Shown in pieces: positions 56,694-64,000 of a DNA stretch of 64,000 bases. The translations under genes and the position numbers were made by a program. Within the stretch, counting starts at the first letter, position 1. Each line of letters opens with the position of its first letter. The stretch is from Streptomyces sp. TRM68367 (lineage in GTDB: Bacteria; Actinomycetota; Actinomycetes; Streptomycetales; Streptomycetaceae), in assembly GCF_014495685.1 (NCBI RefSeq), contig NZ_JACTVI010000023.1, positions 38,675 to 102,674 on the forward strand. Direction: 5' to 3'. The notes under the pieces are model-generated. The model did no database searches. It was not told the DNA's origin and was given only the letters and a program-made list of their open reading frames with translations.

Positions 56694-58508
56694 TCAGCGG
56701 CGGGCATGTTCGCGGAAGCCGCGGCCGGTCTTGCGGCCGAGGCAGCCCGCGGCCACCAGATGCTCCAGGAGCGGCGCCGGGGCGAGGCCCGGGTCGCGGA
56801 ACTCGCGGTGCAGGACCTTCTCGATGGCCAGCGAGACGTCGAGCCCGACGACGTCCAGCAGTTCGAAGGGGCCCATCGGATAGCCGCCGCCCAGCTTCAT
56901 CGCCGCGTCGATGTCGTCAAGAGACGCATAGTGTTCCTGCACCATCTTGATCGCGTTGTTCAGATACGGGAAAAGCAGTGCATTGACGATGAATCCGGCC
57001 CGGTCACCGCAGTCGACGGCATGCTTCTTGATCTTGACGCAGACCTCGCGCACCGTCGCGTGGACGTCGTCGGCCGTGAGCACCGTGCGGACGACCTCGA
57101 CCAGCTTCATCGCCGGGGCCGGGTTGAAGAAGTGCATGCCGATCACGTCCTGCGGGCGCGAGGTGGCGCGGGCGCAGGCGACGACCGGGAGGGACGAGGT
57201 GGTGGTGGCCAGCACCGCGCCCGGCCTGCACACCTTGTCCAGCGCGGCGAACAGCTGCTGCTTGACCACCAGGTCCTCGGCGACCGCCTCCACCGCCAGG
57301 TCCACCTCCGCGAAGTCGTCGTAGGAGCCCGTCGCGGTGATCCGGTCCAGGGTCTGCGCGGCGGCCTCCGCGGACAGCCGGCCCTTGTCGGCGGAGCGGG
57401 CCAGCGACTTGCCGATACGGGCCTTCGCGGCCTGTGCCTTCTCCTCGCTGCGGGCGGCGAGGACCACCTCGTAGCCGGCCTTGGCGAAGACCTCGGCGAT
57501 GCCGGAGGCCATGGTGCCCGAGCCGGCGACACCGACGGAGCGGACCGGACGGCCCGGGACCAGCGTGCCGCCCTCCAGCGGGGTCAGCGCGTCCCGCACG
57601 ACGGTGCCGCTGCCGGGGGCCTCGTACGTGTAGAAGCCGCGGCCCGCCTTGCGGCCGGTCAGGCCCGCCTCGCTGAGCTGCTTGAGGATCGGCGCGGGGG
57701 CGTGCAGCCGGTCGCGGGACGCGGCGTGCATGGCCTCCAGGACCGTGCGCGCGGTGTCGACGCCGATCAGGTCGAGCAGGGCCAGCGGGCCCATCGGCAG
57801 CCCGCAGCCCAGCCGCATCGCGGCGTCGATGTCCTCGCGGGAGGCGTACTTCGCCTCGTACATCGTCGCCGCTTGGTTCAGGTAGCCGAACAACAGCCCG
57901 TCCGCGACGAAGCCGGGCCGGTCGCCGACCGCGACGGGCTCCTTGCCGAGGTCGAGGGCGAGGCTCGTGACCGACTCGACGGCGGCGGGCGCGGTCAGCA
58001 CCGAGGAGACGACCTCGACCAGCCGCATCGCCGGGGCCGGGTTGAAGAAGTGCATGCCGAGCACGCGCTCGGGGCGGGCCGAGTCGGCGGCCAGGCGCGT
58101 GACGGACAGCGCGTTGGTGCCGGTCGCCAGGATCGTCCCGGGCCGCACGATCCCGTCCAACTCCCGGAAGATCTGCTGCTTGACCTCGTACGACTCCGGC
58201 GCCACCTCGATCACCAGGTCGGCGTCGGCCGCCGCGCGCAGATCGGTGGAGGTGCGCAGCCGGGCGAGCAGCGCCGCGCGCTCCCGCTCGGTCAGCCGCC
58301 CGCGCTCCACGGCACGGGCGGTCGAGGACTCCAGGGCGGCGACGCAGCGCGCCGCCTGGGCCTCGCTGATGTCGATGCCGACGACCGTGCGGCCGGCCTT
58401 GGCGAGGACCTCGGCGATGCCGGTGCCCATGGTGCCCAGGCCGACGACGGCGATGGTCCGGAGCGGGGACAGGGGAGTGGCTGAGGGCGGGGACAGGGGA
58501 GTGGCCAT
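56694..58508 (-). CDS. Tandem-fused 3-hydroxyacyl-CoA (3-hydroxybutyryl-CoA) dehydrogenase
   Basis: A 604-residue protein made of two complete 3-hydroxyacyl-CoA dehydrogenase units. Unit 1 (about 20-300) starts TIAVVGLGTMGTGIAEVLAK; unit 2 (about 315-600) starts VGVAGSGTMASGIAEVFAKA. Each has the NAD Rossmann fold, a VIGMHFFNPAP or VLGMHFFNPAP motif with the catalytic His, and a C-terminal dimer domain (RAGFIVNALLFPYLN, RPGFVADGLLFGYLN). It should oxidise 3-hydroxybutyryl-CoA or work in reverse to supply crotonyl-CoA precursors for ccr. The ATG at 58508 has AGGAG 7 nt upstream. The internal duplication mimics the homodimer of single-unit enzymes. Confidence 0.93.
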   Translation of the reverse strand: MATPLSPPSATPLSPLRTIAVVGLGTMGTGIAEVLAKAGRTVVGIDISEAQAARCVAALESSTARAVERGRLTERERAALLARLRTSTDLRAAADADLVIEVAPESYEVKQQIFRELDGIVRPGTILATGTNALSVTRLAADSARPERVLGMHFFNPAPAMRLVEVVSSVLTAPAAVESVTSLALDLGKEPVAVGDRPGFVADGLLFGYLNQAATMYEAKYASREDIDAAMRLGCGLPMGPLALLDLIGVDTARTVLEAMHAASRDRLHAPAPILKQLSEAGLTGRKAGRGFYTYEAPGSGTVVRDALTPLEGGTLVPGRPVRSVGVAGSGTMASGIAEVFAKAGYEVVLAARSEEKAQAAKARIGKSLARSADKGRLSAEAAAQTLDRITATGSYDDFAEVDLAVEAVAEDLVVKQQLFAALDKVCRPGAVLATTTSSLPVVACARATSRPQDVIGMHFFNPAPAMKLVEVVRTVLTADDVHATVREVCVKIKKHAVDCGDRAGFIVNALLFPYLNNAIKMVQEHYASLDDIDAAMKLGGGYPMGPFELLDVVGLDVSLAIEKVLHREFRDPGLAPAPLLEHLVAAGCLGRKTGRGFREHARR

Positions 58509-58923
58509 CACGGGACTCCTGGAATGAGGGTGGGTGACGACGGGGAACGCGCCCGGGTGCGCCGAGAGCCGGTCCGGTCTTCGACTGGACCGCGGGCGCG
58601 CCGGGTGCGTGAGGAATGCGGGTGTTGGCCGGGCTGCGAGCGCACACGCCCGGTGCCGTCGCTGTCCGGACGTGCACACGCCCGGAGGGACGGCGGGTCC
58701 GACCGGCCCTGTCCCGAGGCCGCGTCGTACTGCGTACTGCGTTGCGGTACCTGAGGTACCGAACGGACTGCTCTCACGACGGCCGCGTCACCAGACCGCC
58801 GCGAGGAGGATGCGAGTGGGTAACTCGCTCGTCTGAGCTTAACTCGTGGGTAACGAGCGCGCCAGACCTCGTGTTTGTGATGTACGTCCCGCGCAGGTCA
58901 CGGCGCCTCTAATCTTCGGTGTC
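58509..58923. other. Divergent regulatory region between dehydrogenase and HEAT genes
   Basis: No supported gene in 415 bp. It contains CGGTACC-TGA-GGTACCG (58745-58761), two GTGGGTAAC direct repeats 30 bp apart (58816-58824, 58846-58854) and CTCGT-N5-ACGAG (58843-58857). The first palindrome resembles the GGCAC-TGA-GTGCC site at ccr. Confidence 0.55.
58745..58761. promoter_or_regulatory. Palindrome with 7-bp arms and TGA centre
   Basis: CGGTACC-TGA-GGTACCG lies 237 bp upstream of the 3-hydroxyacyl-CoA dehydrogenase start. Its arms flank TGA as in the ccr site at 55593-55605, which hints at one regulator for both genes (inference). Confidence 0.45.
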
Positions 58924-59499
58924 ATGGACGAAGAGTTGCGATCACTCACGGCGCGCTTACGGGCGGAGTCGGGTGGATCTGCGGCGTACGACCGCCTCGC
59001 CGCGACCGAGGACCCGGACGCGCTGGCGGCTGTGCTGACCGAGCCGGGACAGCCGTTGTGGGCCAGGGAGCTGGCCGCCTTCCGGCTGGGCCTCGCGGGC
59101 GACCGGCGGGCCTTCGAGTCCCTCGTGCTGTTGCTCAACCACCGTGATCCACCGCGCTGTGCCTCCGCCGCGCACGCCCTCGCCCGCCTCGGCGACCCGC
59201 GCACCGCCCGCGCGGCCGCCGCCCTCGCCACCAACGAACTCCGCGTCGCCTACGCCCTGCACCCCGTCCGCCTCCTGGTCGCCCTGCGCGCCCCCGAGGC
59301 CGTACCCGCCCTGATCACCACGCTGCGACGCCGACTGCGCCCCCACGACCCGTACCGCCGCGTGGCCCTCGCCTGCGTGGAGGGCCTTGGCACCCTGGCC
59401 GACCCCCGCGCCCGCCCCGTCCTCAATGAAGCCCTCGCCCACCCGGCCCTCGCCGAGGCGGCGGTCCAGGCCCTGGCCCGGATGCCGCGACAGCGGTGA
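58924..59499 (+). CDS. HEAT-repeat protein
   Basis: A 191-residue protein of four or five PBS/HEAT-type helical repeats, visible as recurring blocks (ELAAFRLGLAGDRRAFESLV, AAHALARLGDPRTARAAAAL, ALRAPEAVPALITTLRRRLR, CVEGLGTLADPRARPVLNEA). Such proteins bind other proteins or pterins/bilins; no enzyme site is visible. The ATG at 58924 is 8 nt after TAATCT, so the mRNA may be leaderless. The end overlaps the decayed tail of the convergent GNAT gene. Confidence 0.85.
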   Translation: MDEELRSLTARLRAESGGSAAYDRLAATEDPDALAAVLTEPGQPLWARELAAFRLGLAGDRRAFESLVLLLNHRDPPRCASAAHALARLGDPRTARAAAALATNELRVAYALHPVRLLVALRAPEAVPALITTLRRRLRPHDPYRRVALACVEGLGTLADPRARPVLNEALAHPALAEAAVQALARMPRQR

Positions 59500-59861
59500 C
59501 CGGCGACGCCGTCAGCAGGGGAGCCGCGGCAGCGGTCGGCCGACTCCGTGAGCAGGGCGAGCCCCACGCCGCGTCCTGTGTGCTCGGGGTGCACGTAGAT
59601 CGCGTACAACTCGGCGTCCCCGGTGCACGCTTCGCCGTCCCGGTACGGCCCGTGCGCCGCCCAGCCGACGAGTTCCCCGTCCTGCTCGGCCACCAGGTTC
59701 CCCACGCCGCCGTCGGCCCGGGAGAGGAGCGTGCGGTGCCGGTCGGCGTCCTCCGTGATGCTGGGCCCATCGAGATACGACTGCGGCATCAGGCCCCGAT
59801 AGGCGGCCTGCCGGTCCCGGACGCGGATCTCGGCCACGCGGTCGCAGTCGGCGTACACCAT
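59500..59861 (-). pseudogene. GNAT acetyltransferase, C-terminally truncated
   Basis: The first 100 or so residues are a good GNAT N-half: RVAEIRVRDRQAAYRGLMPQ, then ELYAIYVHPEHTGRGVGLAL, which is motif A (Q/R-x-x-G-x-G/A) for acetyl-CoA binding. After LLTESADRCR the similarity stops, and the frame runs on antisense through the HEAT gene with Arg/Ala-rich random sequence to 59250. The expected N-A-R-A-R-R-F-Y-E segment is missing. The gene has probably lost its 3' part by a deletion that placed the HEAT gene next to it. Confidence 0.7.
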
Positions 59862-59897
59862 GTCCTGGACCGTGACGCCGTGGACCGCGGCTGCCGG

Positions 59898-60296
59898 TCA
59901 CGCGTCGAGTACCGCGAACGCCTCGACCTCCATCAGGAACTCCGGGCGGACCAGTGCGGCGACCTGGACTGCCGAGGAGGCGGGGAGGTGGTCGTCGGAC
60001 ATGTGCTCGGCGCGGGCCGCGCGGAGGGCGGGCATGTGGGCCATGTCCGTGACGAAATACGTGAGTTTGACGACGTCGGCGAAACCGGCGCCGGCTGCGG
60101 CCAGGCAGCGACGCAGGTTCTCGAAGACCTGGCGGGCCTGGGCCGCCGCGTCGCCCTCGCCGACGAGCCGGCCGTCCTCGTCCAGGGCCACCTGGCCGGA
60201 GACCGCGACGAAGCGGCCGGTGCCGAGGACGACATGGCTGTACTGGGTGGCGGGGGCGATCCCGTCGGGGGCGGCGATCCGGGTCAGCTCACTCAT
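59898..60296 (-). CDS. RidA-family (YjgF/UK114) protein
   Basis: A 132-residue trimeric-type enamine/imine deaminase family protein that protects PLP enzymes from 2-aminoacrylate in well-studied members. Seen are YSHVVLGTGRFVAVSGQVAL, QARQVFENLRRCLAAAGAGF, and the C-terminal PASSAVQVAALVRPEFLMEV with the E-x-E end. The Arg that binds the carboxylate in canonical RidA (P-x-R-S) is replaced by S in ASSAVQV, so activity may differ. The ATG at 60296 is just downstream of the inverted repeat TCCCAT (60300-60305)/ATGGGA (60314-60319). Confidence 0.85.
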   Translation of the reverse strand: MSELTRIAAPDGIAPATQYSHVVLGTGRFVAVSGQVALDEDGRLVGEGDAAAQARQVFENLRRCLAAAGAGFADVVKLTYFVTDMAHMPALRAARAEHMSDDHLPASSAVQVAALVRPEFLMEVEAFAVLDA

Positions 60297-60355
60297 GCGT
60301 CCCATAGTGGACCATGGGACTGACAACGCCCCGACGCGCCGTTGCGACGGCCTCC

Positions 60356-60420
60356 CGACGTAGCGTTCCGACGCCCCCGACATAGCGTTCCGACGCCCTA
60401 CGCGGCGTTCCGACGGCCCG
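60356..60420. repeat. Three 22-bp tandem repeats
   Basis: Copies at 60356-60377 and 60378-60399 differ at few positions and share TAGCGTTCCGACGCCC; a third, more diverged copy (GCGGCGTTCCGACGGCCC) spans 60400-60420. They lie between the RidA promoter and the S33 peptidase terminator. The last copy provides one arm of the terminator hairpin. Confidence 0.65.
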
Positions 60421-60441
60421 CCGGATTTCCGACGGGCCGTC
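60412..60441 (-). terminator. Hairpin after S33 peptidase gene
   Basis: GACGGCCCG (60412-60420) pairs with CGGGCCGTC (60433-60441) across 12 nt. On the minus strand it starts 7 nt after the peptidase stop codon. Confidence 0.65.
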
Positions 60442-60447
60442 AGGCAC

Positions 60448-62025
60448 TCAGCCCCGGAAGCCGAGCAGACCGTGCAGGGTCGTGCCCTGCGCGGACGCCG
60501 ACGCCGCCTTGGAGTCCAGCGGCTCGGGGTCGGGCAGTGCCTGGCACACCGCGTCCGCCTCGCCGTGCCCGCGCGGCACCGTGCCGTCGGCCAGATACGC
60601 CGCCAGATGCTCGTCCAGGCAGGCGTTCCCGCTCAGCGTGATGCCGTGGTTCCCGCCGCCTTCCTCCACCACCAGGCTGGACCGCGCCAGCAGGCGGTGC
60701 ACCGTGACGCCGCCCTGGTACGGCGTGGCCGCGTCATCCGTCGCCTGGAACAGCAGCACGGGCGGCAGCTCGGCGTTGGCGACGTTCACCGGCCCCAGCG
60801 TGTCCGTCGGCCAGAACGCGCACGGCGCGTTGTACCAGGCGTTGTTCCAGGTCATGAACGGCGCCTTCTCGTACACCTCCCAGTTGTCCTCGCGCCACTG
60901 CTCCCAGTCGCGCGGCCAGGAGGTGTCCCGGCACTCCACCGACGTGTAGATGCTGTAGCCGTTGTCCCCGGCGGCGTCGACCGCCCCGAAGTTCTCGAAC
61001 GCCTCGACCAGCGGGTCGGCGTCCTTGGTGTTCACGTACGCCGCGAACGCCTCCGCCAGGTAGGGCCAGTAGCCGTTGTAGTAGCCGCCGGGCAGGAAGG
61101 TGTCCTCCAGCTCGGAGGCGCCCACCTTCCCGCCGGCCGGCTTCTTCGCGAGCGCCGTGCGCATCGCGTACCACTTGGCCTCGATCCTCTCCGGGTCGGT
61201 GCCGAGCTCGTAGGTCGCGTGGTGCTTGGCGACCCAGGCCATGAAGGCGCGGTGCCGGTCGTTGAAGGTGTAGTCCTGCGCGAGGTTGTCGTCGTACCAG
61301 ACACCGGTCGGGTCGACGACGGAGTCCAGTACCAGACGCCGCACCCGCTCCGGGAACAGCCTGGCGTAGACCGCGCCCAGGTAGGTGCCGTACGAGTAAC
61401 CGAAGTAGTTGACCTTCTTCGCGCCCAGGGCCCGCCGGATCAGGTCCATGTCCCGCACGGCGCTGACGGTGTCGATGTACGGCAGCAGGTGCCCGTACTT
61501 CTTGCCGCAGGTGTCGGCGAAGGACTTGGCGCGGGTGAGGTTGGCGCGCTCGATCGCGTGCGTGGTCGGCAGCGAGTTCGGCCGCACCGGGTCGAAGTGG
61601 CCCGGCTCGCAGGTGAGGGCGGGCTTGCTGGCGCCCACCCCGCGCGGGTCGAAGCCCACGACGTCGTACTGGGCCGCGACCTTCTTGGGCAGCGAGGACG
61701 CGACGAACCCGGCGAGTGTCAGACCGCTGCCGCCGGGGCCGCCGGGGTTGACCAGCAGCGGGCCCTGGTACGTCTTCGCGGTGTGCGGGATGCGGGACAG
61801 CGCGAGCGTGATCTGCTTGCCGTGCGGGTCCGCGTGGTCGAGCGGCACCTTGAGGGACGCGCACTGGAGCGTCGGGTAGGTCGTGGTGCCGCAGTCCTTC
61901 CAGGTGAGCTTCGCCGTGAGCGCCGGCTGGGCGGTGTGCGGGGCGCTCGCCTCGGCGGGGACGGCTGTGACGGATCCGGCCATGACCACGGCGGCGCCGC
62001 ACAGCACGGCTGCGCGTTTTCTCAT
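60448..62025 (-). CDS. Secreted S33-family alpha/beta-hydrolase (tripeptidyl aminopeptidase type)
   Basis: A 525-residue exported serine peptidase. The Sec signal (RAAVLCGAAVVMAGSVTAVPA) ends near residue 27. The alpha/beta-hydrolase core has the oxyanion region LLVNPGGPGGSG, the nucleophile elbow FGYSYGTYLG, Asp in VLLFQATDDAATP and His in EGGGNHGITLSG. The C-terminal TAP-like domain is present. It matches the Tap/Slp family of Streptomyces, which removes N-terminal peptides from secreted proteins. ATG at 62025. It stands alone with its own terminator. Confidence 0.92.
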   Translation of the reverse strand: MRKRAAVLCGAAVVMAGSVTAVPAEASAPHTAQPALTAKLTWKDCGTTTYPTLQCASLKVPLDHADPHGKQITLALSRIPHTAKTYQGPLLVNPGGPGGSGLTLAGFVASSLPKKVAAQYDVVGFDPRGVGASKPALTCEPGHFDPVRPNSLPTTHAIERANLTRAKSFADTCGKKYGHLLPYIDTVSAVRDMDLIRRALGAKKVNYFGYSYGTYLGAVYARLFPERVRRLVLDSVVDPTGVWYDDNLAQDYTFNDRHRAFMAWVAKHHATYELGTDPERIEAKWYAMRTALAKKPAGGKVGASELEDTFLPGGYYNGYWPYLAEAFAAYVNTKDADPLVEAFENFGAVDAAGDNGYSIYTSVECRDTSWPRDWEQWREDNWEVYEKAPFMTWNNAWYNAPCAFWPTDTLGPVNVANAELPPVLLFQATDDAATPYQGGVTVHRLLARSSLVVEEGGGNHGITLSGNACLDEHLAAYLADGTVPRGHGEADAVCQALPDPEPLDSKAASASAQGTTLHGLLGFRG

Positions 62026-62158
62026 GGGTCCTCCCAGGACGGAGGTGGCGGACCGCGAGGGTCACGGTCCACGCGGCATCGTCCCGGAAAGCGCCCCCGG
62101 AAGAACGCGTTCTGTCAAGAGTGCACCCAATTGGGCCGTGTGATGCGCTCGAATGCTC

Positions 62159-62978
62159 TCAAATGAGCGAGAGTTGAACTGGTTCGGACACCGGCGGTTC
62201 GGTCGGCTCGGGCTCCGGTATCCGCCGCGGCATGCCCCCGCGCGCGGGACCGATGCCGTACTCCCGTGCCCGGTCGTGCACCTGACGGGTGATCCGGCGC
62301 TGGTACCACTTCGGGGCGTACGCGCCCTCCGCGTACAGCCGCTCGTACCGGCGCACCAGTGCGGGTGGTGCTGCCCGAGCCAGCTCATGAACCACTCGCG
62401 CGCGCCGGGCCGCAGGTGCAGCACCAGCGGCGTGACCGACGTGGCCCCAGATGCCGCGATCGCTCGTACGGTGTCCCGGAGTTGGGCCGGCTGGTCGCTC
62501 AGGAACGGGATCACCGGGGCCATCAGCACCCCGCACCCGATGCCGTGCTCGGTCAGGGTCCGTACGACCTCCAGCCGGCGCTCGGGGGCCGGCGTGCCCG
62601 GCTCGACCGTGCGCCACAGGCCGGGGTCGTTGAAGCCGACCGAGACCGAGATGCCGACGTCCGTCACCTCCGATGCCTGCTTCAGCAGGTCCAGGTCGCG
62701 CAGGATCAGCGTGCCCTTGGTCAGGATCGAGAACGGGTTCGCGTGGTCGCGCAGGGCGGCGATGATGCCCGGCATCAGCCGGTAGCGGCCCTCCGCCCGC
62801 TGGTAGGTGTCGACGTTCGTGCCCATCGCGATGTGATCGCCCTGCCAGCGCCGCGAGCCGAGCTGGCGGCGCAGCAGCTCGGGCGCGTTCACCTTGACCA
62901 CGATCTGGCTGTCGAAGCCGAGGCCGGTGTCGAGGTCCAGATAGCTGCGCGTCTTGCGCGCGAAGCAGTACACACAGG
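62159..62978 (-). pseudogene. Radical SAM protein (Rv2578c/PA0069-like), 5' truncated by IS remnant and 3' frameshifted
   Basis: The minus strand reads CVYCFARKTRSYLDLDTGLG and continues through GDHIAMGTNVDTYQRAEGRY and the expected barrel strands to WFMSWLGQHHP. At about 62358 one C is missing and the rest (LVRRYERLYAEGAYAPKWYQ to the stop at 62159) is in another frame. At the 5' end only the last two cysteines of the CX3CX2C iron-sulfur motif remain; the sequence just before them is transposase. The protein cannot bind its cluster normally, so the gene is dead. Confidence 0.85.
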
Positions 62979-63395
62979 ACCAGCAGCTCGCCTTGGATTG
63001 CGCCGGTAGCCTCAGCCGGGATTCTCCCGCGCCGGACGCGGCACGAGAAGGCGGATCGGGCGCACGGTACGCGGCCGAGCCGCACGCCCCGGCCGGGAAC
63101 GGGCCGTGTGGCGGCGCGAGACCAGGGCACGGTGCCAGTGCAGCACCGTGTCCGGGCGCACCAGCAGCCGTGCCCGGCGCAGCACACCGCGCGGGAGCCG
63201 GTGCAGTGGCGCGGCCAGGAACACCCGGTCACTCGGGGCGAACCGTACCCGGTCCCGGCCGGGCCGGCGTTCCAGCACGGTGATCTGATGACGCAGCGCG
63301 AGGATCTCCGCGTCCTTGTCCTGGGTGCTCACCGGCAGCAGCCGCAGCAGGGCGAACACGTTCGCCACATAGGGGCAGGCAAGTCGAAGCAGCCC
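62978..63395 (-). mobile_element. Integrase-core transposase N-terminal remnant
   Basis: The minus strand encodes the N-terminal part of an rve/DDE-type IS transposase: LLRLACPYVANVFALLRLLP, KDAEILALRHQITVLERRPG, VLRRARLLVRPDTVLHWHRA, then PIRLLVPRPARENPG. A TGA replaces the usual Trp codon at 63012-63014, and after one extra base the family sequence continues (GELLVL) and stops at the junction with the radical SAM gene near 62978. The catalytic DDE domain is absent. No normal start codon remains upstream. Confidence 0.8.
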
Positions 63396-63401
63396 GACAG
63401 A

Positions 63402-64000
63402 TCATCCTGCCGGGGCACTCACCAGGTGCCCAGAGCACCCGCCCAAGCGCCCGCGCTCGACACCATCCGTACACCAGCCCCCACCAGGACGGATGAGTTT
63501 TTCGGCAGGCGCAGGGCTCGTGGCCATCGGTCGGCCGGGCTTCCACGGCATCGCTACGGCGCCGTCTTCGGCGCTCCCTCGGCGCCTCGTTTGCTTCGGG
63601 CGATTGCCGTATCTCGCGGCCACGGTGTCGCGGCCCGCCTTCCGCCCCTGGGCGGCGAGTTCGTCCGCCAGTCGGCGCAGCGACTTCGTCGTCCACGTCA
63701 GCGGCCCTATCGGGTCGCCCTGCGTGGTGTCCTCGACCAGCGCCAGCAGGTCCGGAAGCAGGCCGGGGTCCTTCTTTGCCAGTGCCGGGCGGCCTGCTCC
63801 CGGCCACCGCACCCGCCTGTCCGGAGGCCGGCCCGCATCGAGTTCGGCCAGGCCACGGCTGACGCAGCCCTTCGAGACACCCGCGGCCCGCGCCACCGCA
63901 GCGAGCCCACCATGCCCGAGCTGCCGAGCCTCCGCCGCGTACAGCATCCGGCGCTGCCGCTCGTCCAGGTACGGCGTCACCGCCCCGAACTTCTCCTCCA
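63402..64000 (-). mobile_element. ISAzo13-like transposase fragment (continues beyond window)
   Basis: From the window end the minus strand reads EEKFGAVTPYLDERQRRMLY and goes on with QLGHGGLAAVARAAGVSKGC, GPLTWTTKSLRRLADELAAQ and GRKAGRDTVAA, the N-terminal DNA-binding half of ISAzo13-type transposases. After about 63625 the frame stays open but no longer matches the family (Arg/Pro-rich), so the catalytic part has been lost. It lies next to the other IS remnant, on the same strand. Confidence 0.8.

Overview
The window looks like a segment of a Streptomyces chromosome. It has very high G+C, GTG starts, short GGAGG-type ribosome sites, many leaderless-looking promoters, SpoIIE-type phosphatases, DUF3558, F420-type LLM enzymes and TAT-exported enzymes. 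The gene order around ccr (pssA-psd-acyl-CoA dehydrogenase-MaoC-CitE-meaA-ccr-TetR-3-hydroxyacyl-CoA dehydrogenase) matches what I remember of model Streptomyces chromosomes. No rRNA, tRNA, CRISPR array or replication origin was seen.

Layout. 1-3.2 kb: the 5' part of a ClpC-like ATPase, then a type I methionine aminopeptidase facing a small XRE regulator across a 32-bp divergent promoter. 3.3-5.0 kb: a large uncharacterised protein. 5.2-14.2 kb: a catabolic block for hydantoins and reduced pyrimidines with two paralogous beta-ureidopropionases, a class III aminotransferase, a PucR regulator, a dihydropyrimidinase, an LLM oxidoreductase and an NCS1 permease. 14.3-22 kb: a mosaic of intact genes (DUF3558 protein, gamma-glutamyltransferase, inositol-monophosphatase-like enzyme, FAD oxidoreductase) with decayed genes (response regulator, Uma2, P450, an unknown fragment) and a macrodomain gene whose ATG appears to be ATC. 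22-33.5 kb: three SpoIIE/PP2C phosphatases with sensor domains around a fructose PTS operon (fruK, EIIA, EIIBC), with IclR and DeoR regulators. 33.5-34.4 kb: an ArsR-SRPBCC pair. 35.1-39.0 kb: a 1304-residue secreted GH2 beta-galactosidase with a LamG domain inside the catalytic barrel. 39.1-41.5 kb: an NmtR-like ArsR regulator divergent from a P1B-4 metal ATPase.

41.5-46 kb: DNA-alkylation repair (Ada/AlkA fusion, Ogt) beside a sirtuin, a Nudix hydrolase and an ADP-ribosylglycohydrolase. 46.2-49.0 kb: glycerate kinase, then pssA and psd for phosphatidylethanolamine synthesis. 49.2-58.5 kb: the ethylmalonyl-CoA pathway operon (ccr, meaA/ecm, CitE-type lyase, MaoC hydratase, methylsuccinyl-CoA dehydrogenase) with a TetR regulator and a tandem-fused 3-hydroxyacyl-CoA dehydrogenase; together these carry acetyl-CoA-derived C4 units towards glyoxylate and propionyl/methylmalonyl-CoA. 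58.9-62.0 kb: HEAT-repeat protein, truncated GNAT, RidA and a secreted S33 peptidase. 62.2-64 kb: an insertion-sequence graveyard in which a transposase remnant has replaced the 5' end of a radical SAM gene.

The most notable non-standard signals are the back-to-back leaderless promoter at 2.9 kb, the ATC start of the macrodomain gene, the LamG insertion in the GH2 barrel, the NAD/ADP-ribose plus alkylation-repair island, matching palindromes around the ethylmalonyl-CoA genes, and the radical SAM/IS junction.
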